The notes below the pieces were generated by a model. It ran no database searches, was not told the origin of the DNA, and was given only the letters and a program-made list of their open reading frames with translations. Both the position numbers and the translations under genes were made by a program. DNA of 10,569 nt, from positions 1 to 10,569 of the forward strand of contig NZ_CALHIQ010000082.1 of the NCBI RefSeq assembly GCF_938030725.1, written 5' to 3'. Positions 6,820 through 10,569 of the stretch are shown piece after piece; position 1 is the stretch's first letter, and each line of letters opens with the position of its first letter. The DNA comes from an uncultured Fretibacterium sp. (GTDB lineage: Bacteria > Synergistota > Synergistia > Synergistales > Aminobacteriaceae).

Positions 6820-6828
6820 TGCTATACT
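6820..6828 (+). promoter_or_regulatory. Extended -10 promoter for the M20 amidohydrolase
   Basis: TGC-TATACT, the same nine bases as the miaA -10 element, 49 nt before the start codon. No convincing -35 is seen; TTATCC at 6799-6804 is weak. The remainder of the 98-nt gap is GC-rich with no clear terminator. Confidence 0.55.
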
Positions 6829-6877
6829 GTCTCCCGACCTGAAGTTTTGGCTCAATTTTCAGAAAGGGGTTTTTAGG

Positions 6878-8050
6878 ATGGACATCAAAGCATTGGCGGA
6901 GAAGTACGAGCTCTACATCGTGGAGCGCAGGCGTTATTATCACTCGTGCCCGGAGCTCTCCAACGAGGAGAAGGAGACCAGCGCCCAAATTCGGCACGAC
7001 CTGGAGGCGATGGGGATCGCGGTCCGGGAGGTCCCCGGTTGCTACGGCCTCGTCGCCGACATCCGCGGGGGGAGCCAGGGTGCCACGGTGGCCCTGAGGG
7101 CCGACATGGACGCCCTGCCCATCAAGGAGGATACGGGGCTGCCCTTCGCCTCCAAAAACGGGGGGCGCATGCACGCCTGCGGGCACGACAGCCACGTCGC
7201 CATGCTGCTGGGGGCCGCGCAGATCCTGAACGAGGTGAAGGCCGAGCTGCGCGGCACGGTGCGCCTTCTGGTCCAGCCGGCGGAGGAGGTCGCCACGGGC
7301 GCCCTCGACATGCTGAGGGGCGGCGCGCTCGATGGCGTCAGCGCGATCTACGGCGCCCACGTCTGGGGCAACTTCGACGCGCCCTTGATCGACGTGACGC
7401 CGGGCAGCCGCATGGCCTGCTGCGACAAGTTCACCATCGAGGTAGAGGGCGTCGCGGCCCATGCCTCCGCCCCCCACCTCGGCGTGGACGCCATCACGGT
7501 CTCGGCGGCCATCATCAACAACCTGCAGCAGTGCGTCTCGCGCATGAACGACCCCCTGAACCCTCTCGTGCTGACGATCGGCTTCATCGAGGGCGGCCCC
7601 CGCTGGAACGTCATCTCCAACCGCGTGCGCATGGAGGGGACGGTCCGCACCTTCGACGAGGACCTCAGCAAGTCGGAGATCATGCGCCGGATCATCGAGG
7701 ACACCGCCGCGGCCTTCGGAGCGAAGGGGACCCTGGAGTACAAGCGCCTCACCCCGCCCCTCATCAACGGCAGCGACAAGCTCAACGCGATCGCCCGCGA
7801 GGCCGTGGTGAAGCTCTACGGGGAGCAGGCGGTCGGGCACATGCCCACTATGATGGGCAGCGAGGACTTCCCCTGGCTCTCCGACGGCGGAAAGATCCCT
7901 TACATCTTCGCCTTCATCGGCAGCAGGAATCAGGAGAAGGACATCACGTACACGAACCACCACGAGAAGTACACCGTGGATGAGGGCATCCTGAAGCGCG
8001 GCGCGGCGGTGATGGCCCAGTTTGCGGCGGACTTCCTGGCGAGCGCGTAA
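6878..8050 (+). CDS. M20D family amidohydrolase (aminoacyl/peptide hydrolase)
   Basis: A 390-residue cytoplasmic metal-dependent amidohydrolase of peptidase family M20D (hippurate hydrolase, IAA-amino acid hydrolase and N-acetyl-aminoacid deacetylase group), removing acyl groups from N-acyl amino acids or cutting small peptides. Motifs in order: HSCPELSNEE (22-31), ALRADMDALPI (72-82), HACGHDSH (99-106) with ligands C101 and H103, QPAEE (133-137) with catalytic E136 and ligand E137, GAHVWG (159-164) with H161, the dimerisation-domain segment GVAAHASAPHLGVDAI (191-206), GGPRWNVISNRVRMEGTVRTF (239-259), MMGSEDF (325-331) and TNHHEKYTVDEG (359-370) supplying the last His ligand. All catalytic positions look intact. 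AAAGGGG about 8 nt before ATG 6878 supports the start. Substrate cannot be told from sequence; such enzymes suit amino-acid-fermenting anaerobes. Confidence 0.93.
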   Translation: MDIKALAEKYELYIVERRRYYHSCPELSNEEKETSAQIRHDLEAMGIAVREVPGCYGLVADIRGGSQGATVALRADMDALPIKEDTGLPFASKNGGRMHACGHDSHVAMLLGAAQILNEVKAELRGTVRLLVQPAEEVATGALDMLRGGALDGVSAIYGAHVWGNFDAPLIDVTPGSRMACCDKFTIEVEGVAAHASAPHLGVDAITVSAAIINNLQQCVSRMNDPLNPLVLTIGFIEGGPRWNVISNRVRMEGTVRTFDEDLSKSEIMRRIIEDTAAAFGAKGTLEYKRLTPPLINGSDKLNAIAREAVVKLYGEQAVGHMPTMMGSEDFPWLSDGGKIPYIFAFIGSRNQEKDITYTNHHEKYTVDEGILKRGAAVMAQFAADFLASA

Positions 8051-8075
8051 ACGGCGAGGAACGAGGGGGAACGGC

Positions 8076-8804
8076 ATGAACAATAAGGACAGGGACTTGA
8101 GCGTCGCCGGCGAGCTGCTGGAGGTCCTGCGCCTCAGCGGAAAGGATTTCATGACCCTGAGCGCGATGCGGGAGGCGATGGGCTCCCAGCTCCGCAAGCG
8201 TCTGGGACTGACGGGTAAGAGGCTGACGGCTCCAAGTCTGAAGAAGATTTTTGAGCCCCATTTGGATGAAACGTTGGAGATCCGAATGAATGGCCGCTAT
8301 ACCTATCTCGTCGTCGCGAGAAATCCAGAAGACCTGATCGCGGATTTTGTAAGGGAACACCCCGGTAGGATGGCCGGAGGGCTGGCCACCTCTCTGCCCT
8401 TCAAAAAGGCCGACTTCCTGAGCCTTCTCAACGGCCTGCTGAAGAAGGCACGCCTCTACGCCGTTCTCAAGGACGATTACAAGGCGCGTTTCTTCGTTTC
8501 CGAGGAGCCTGGAGGCAGAGTGGGGGCCGATACGTTTGACAAACGCAGGGAGCAGCTTCACTCGGCCTTTCGGGAGCTCGATCGAGGGAGTACCTTCGTC
8601 CGTATCTGCGACCTGCGCCGCCGTTTGGGCTGGCCGCGCGCGGTCTTCGACGACATGCTTCGCCGGCTGCGCGACGAGGAGGTCGTTCAGCTCCACGCGG
8701 GGGACGTGAGGTTGATGACACTGGACGAGGTCCAGGATAGCTTTGTGGACGAGAACGGCTTCAGGATGGGGACGATGACATGGATAGCCAGAACGACAGC
8801 GTGA
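8076..8804 (+). CDS. Predicted winged-helix protein paired with a downstream ATPase, function unknown
   Basis: I do not recognise a named family. The 242-residue soluble protein alternates short helices and strand pairs in a way that suggests tandem winged-helix (wHTH) modules. Module one is about 9-80: helical LSVAGELLEVL and FMTLSAMREAM, then a wing-like LEIRMNGRYTYLVV. Module two is about 84-141: FLSLLNGLLKKARLYAVL then ARFFV. Module three is about 155-236: RICDLRRRLGW, FDDMLRRLRDEEVVQL, a wing VRLM, and a tail with SFVDENGFRMG. It is rich in Arg/Lys and has no signal peptide, membrane segment or catalytic motif I can see, so it is probably a DNA-binding or adaptor protein. ATG 8076 is chosen because GGGGGA lies 5 nt upstream; the frame extends to 8022 but that piece overlaps the end of the M20 gene. 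Its 3' end overlaps the ATPase by 25 nt. Confidence 0.7.
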   Translation: MNNKDRDLSVAGELLEVLRLSGKDFMTLSAMREAMGSQLRKRLGLTGKRLTAPSLKKIFEPHLDETLEIRMNGRYTYLVVARNPEDLIADFVREHPGRMAGGLATSLPFKKADFLSLLNGLLKKARLYAVLKDDYKARFFVSEEPGGRVGADTFDKRREQLHSAFRELDRGSTFVRICDLRRRLGWPRAVFDDMLRRLRDEEVVQLHAGDVRLMTLDEVQDSFVDENGFRMGTMTWIARTTA

Positions 8805-10569
8805 TTCGCAGCCAACTGGCGGCGAACAACCCCTTTGCCTCGTCCGCAGCCCCCAATCCCTGGGACAACGCCAATCCCGACCTCGACTCCCTCAACCGTG
8901 CCGTCGTCGACCATATCGACCAGCTCCTGAAGACGAAGAGAAAGACTCCTGCAGAGCCCCTTGCCGGCGTGGTCCTCGGAGAGGCCGGAGCGGGCAAGAC
9001 CCACACCCTCAAGCGCGTCCTTGGCAGGATTCGCGAAAGCGGAGAAATCGCGATCTTCGTAACGGTCAAGGCTTTCATGGACCCGGAGAGCGTCATGCGG
9101 GACCTGCTGCGGGAGGTCTTCATCAGCATGGCGCGGGAGCATGGGAACGGGAAGCTGCAAATCGATCGGCTGCTCGATGAGCTGGATGAAAGCTACCGCA
9201 AGGACTGTCGAAAGGAAGGGCGTCCCGTCCTCTCTGGCATGGAACGGCTCAGTCCCCTCAGGAAGCAGATGTTGGGAATAGACAAGGATTTCCTTCGTTG
9301 CCTGCTGCTCTATGCCAGCACGGAGGACACCTCCCTGAAGGATGATATTCTCTTCTGGCTGATAGGAGAGTTCGATGAGAGCTTCCCCGAGAGGCTTAAG
9401 GTGCCCGACTGCAACTGGGACGATATGACGCCGGCAGCGCGGGAGAAGAAGGCACGGGACAGGCTCCGCTCCCTGGGGCACGTCCTGCGCTACGCCAACG
9501 TCCCGATGCTGGTCTGCTTCGACCAGCTCGACGGCATGATTTCAGAGGACCTGATCACCGCCTGGGGGACGGTGGCAAGCCTCCTGATCAACGATGTTTC
9601 CGGGGTTCTGCCCCTGGCCTTTCTCCGCGCCGATACGTGGGAGGAGCGCTTTTCCAAAAGGCTGGACGACGCTGCAAGACATAGGTTCGAAAATCACCGT
9701 ATCACCATGAAAAACTGCAGCCTGGAGCAGGCGAAGCAGTTGATCAAAGATCGCATCAAGGCCTTTTTCGACGATGGAGTGGAGCAGAAGTACCAATGGC
9801 TGATGGCGCGCCTCGATACGACGCTGAAGCCGGGCTACTCTCCTCGAATGGTCATAAACCTGGCCAATCGGGCCATCCAGGAGGCTGGAGATGAGGTGGA
9901 CGAAGCCCATGAGGTCGAACGCACCCTGGCCGCAGCCTACCGTGAGGAGTGCGACAAGGTGGCTTCGGACCCCAATTCCTGGCCCCCCAACGCGAATCAC
10001 CTTCTGAGTGCGCTGGAAATGTGGCTAGGCTCCCGGCCGGAATTTACCGTTTCCCGATCAGACGATAAATACGTGCGGCTGTCCGGACAGCGCTCCGCCG
10101 GGGGCTCGAAGGCGCCATGCGCCTTCATCGTCATGACGACCCGGCATCATAGTTCTGCGGCAGCCGCAATCAAAAGGGGGATCAACTTCCTGAAAGAACA
10201 TCCCAACGGATTCTGCTGTTACGTCACGGACGGGCGGGCGCTCAAGGGCCCCGAAAACTGGAAGCTGGTTCATGACCTCCTCGGGCAGTTCAGGGCTCTG
10301 AAGGGGAGGACGATCGTCCTCCAACCGGATGGGCGCGCGGGCTGGTACGGCCTCGTGGCGTTTCAAAACAAGGTCTGTAACGGAGACGTTACCCTCTACC
10401 CGCCATCGGATGGTCCTCGCCTGGCGACGCCGGAGGACCTTTCGGGCTACATGAAGGAGGGCTTCCGCCTGAACCTTCTCGGCCTTGACGGGGAGAGCGG
10501 GAAAACCGGTGATGGCGACCGGAGCAGGAATGCAGGGAGCGGGGAAGGCCCCACACCTCCCACCCGTGG
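8780..10569 (+). CDS. P-loop/AAA-type ATPase with unusual C-terminal domain, partial
   Basis: The reading frame is open from ATG 8780 to the window edge: 596 codons plus two bases, C-terminus missing. It starts inside the 3' end of the winged-helix gene, with GGGGA about 7 nt upstream. Domains: a linker with NPF and NPW (18-28), a helix (38-52), Walker A GEAGAGKTH (67-75), a helical insert (about 100-235), Walker B VPMLVCFDQLD (241-251), a possible sensor-1 strand LPLAFLRAD (277-285), a lid-like helix SLEQAKQLIKDRI (314-326) and PGYSPRMVINLANRAI (351-366), whose R356 resembles an ORC/Cdc6- or STAND-type sensor 2. A separate alpha/beta domain follows (about 428-545) with CAFIVMTTRHHSSAAAAIKR and FCCYVTDGRALKG. 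From about 570 the chain becomes Gly/Ser/Pro-rich. The Walker B has DQ rather than DE. ATA and AGG codons occur more often than in the amidohydrolase, by eye. Likely a DNA- or complex-remodelling ATPase; I cannot name the family. Confidence 0.82.
   Translation, partial: MDSQNDSVIRSQLAANNPFASSAAPNPWDNANPDLDSLNRAVVDHIDQLLKTKRKTPAEPLAGVVLGEAGAGKTHTLKRVLGRIRESGEIAIFVTVKAFMDPESVMRDLLREVFISMAREHGNGKLQIDRLLDELDESYRKDCRKEGRPVLSGMERLSPLRKQMLGIDKDFLRCLLLYASTEDTSLKDDILFWLIGEFDESFPERLKVPDCNWDDMTPAAREKKARDRLRSLGHVLRYANVPMLVCFDQLDGMISEDLITAWGTVASLLINDVSGVLPLAFLRADTWEERFSKRLDDAARHRFENHRITMKNCSLEQAKQLIKDRIKAFFDDGVEQKYQWLMARLDTTLKPGYSPRMVINLANRAIQEAGDEVDEAHEVERTLAAAYREECDKVASDPNSWPPNANHLLSALEMWLGSRPEFTVSRSDDKYVRLSGQRSAGGSKAPCAFIVMTTRHHSSAAAAIKRGINFLKEHPNGFCCYVTDGRALKGPENWKLVHDLLGQFRALKGRTIVLQPDGRAGWYGLVAFQNKVCNGDVTLYPPSDGPRLATPEDLSGYMKEGFRLNLLGLDGESGKTGDGDRSRNAGSGEGPTPPTR

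Noticed and set aside
6584..8197. Minus-strand open frame of 537 codons antisense to the M20 gene
   Set aside because: It spans the CitG 3' end, a promoter gap and the M20 gene, has no plausible start context and low-complexity composition. The plus-strand M20 motifs are complete.
8687..9481. Minus-strand open frame of 264 codons antisense to the ATPase
   Set aside because: The plus-strand frame holds Walker A and B motifs and stays open for nearly 600 codons; the antisense product shows no domain.
8076..10569. Wadjet/MukBEF-like (JetABCD) identity for the winged-helix and ATPase pair
   Set aside because: A small winged-helix protein beside an ATPase recalls MukE-MukB. However, the ATPase has Walker A at residue 67 and Walker B at 248 with a short lid and no long coiled coil, so it is not an SMC protein.
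1..10569. tRNA, rRNA, CRISPR, transposon ends or phage attachment sites
   Set aside because: I looked for tRNA-like cloverleaf and TTCGA arms, direct repeat arrays and transposase motifs in the gaps and found none that hold up.

Overview
The window looks like chromosomal DNA from a GC-rich anaerobic bacterium. Gene content and protein style suggest Synergistota, or less likely a Firmicutes-like relative: a miaA-ispH-S1 cluster, a DUF2974-type N-terminus reading ANLFDYLEWRGD, a YitT/DUF2179 protein and an M20D aminoacyl amidohydrolase. No marker gene settles the phylum, so this is an inference.

Left block, minus strand, positions 1 to about 3700: a compact cluster transcribed right to left. 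It runs miaA (tRNA dimethylallyltransferase), ispH (HMBPP reductase, 7-nt overlap with miaA), a five-repeat S1 RNA-binding protein, a hairpin, and the first codons of a DUF2974-type gene that leaves the window. IspH makes IPP/DMAPP, MiaA uses DMAPP to modify A37 of tRNA, and S1 binds mRNA, so the cluster joins isoprenoid supply to translation. A TGnTATACT extended -10 element lies just upstream of miaA.

Middle block, plus strand, 3940 to 8050: four genes. They are a multi-span membrane protein with a degenerate J-like C-terminus, a YitT/DUF2179 membrane protein, an isolated and diverged CitG-like protein, and an M20D amidohydrolase. A hairpin terminator and an extended -10 promoter are packed between the first two. 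Another extended -10 element precedes the amidohydrolase.

Right block, plus strand, 8076 to the window end: two overlapping genes of unrecognised function. The first is a 242-residue protein that reads as stacked winged helices. The second is a P-loop/AAA-type ATPase of at least 596 residues, with Walker A at residues 67-75, a DQLD Walker B at 248-251 and an unusual C-terminal domain. It stays open at the window edge. The 25-nt overlap suggests translational coupling and a joint function. This pair is the best candidate for an undescribed system: a DNA-binding adaptor plus an ATPase, as in several genome-defence or DNA-maintenance modules. The rest of the operon lies outside the window, so no function is assigned.

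I see no tRNA, rRNA, CRISPR array, insertion sequence or transposase. The longest gene-free stretch is about 240 nt (3703-3939).
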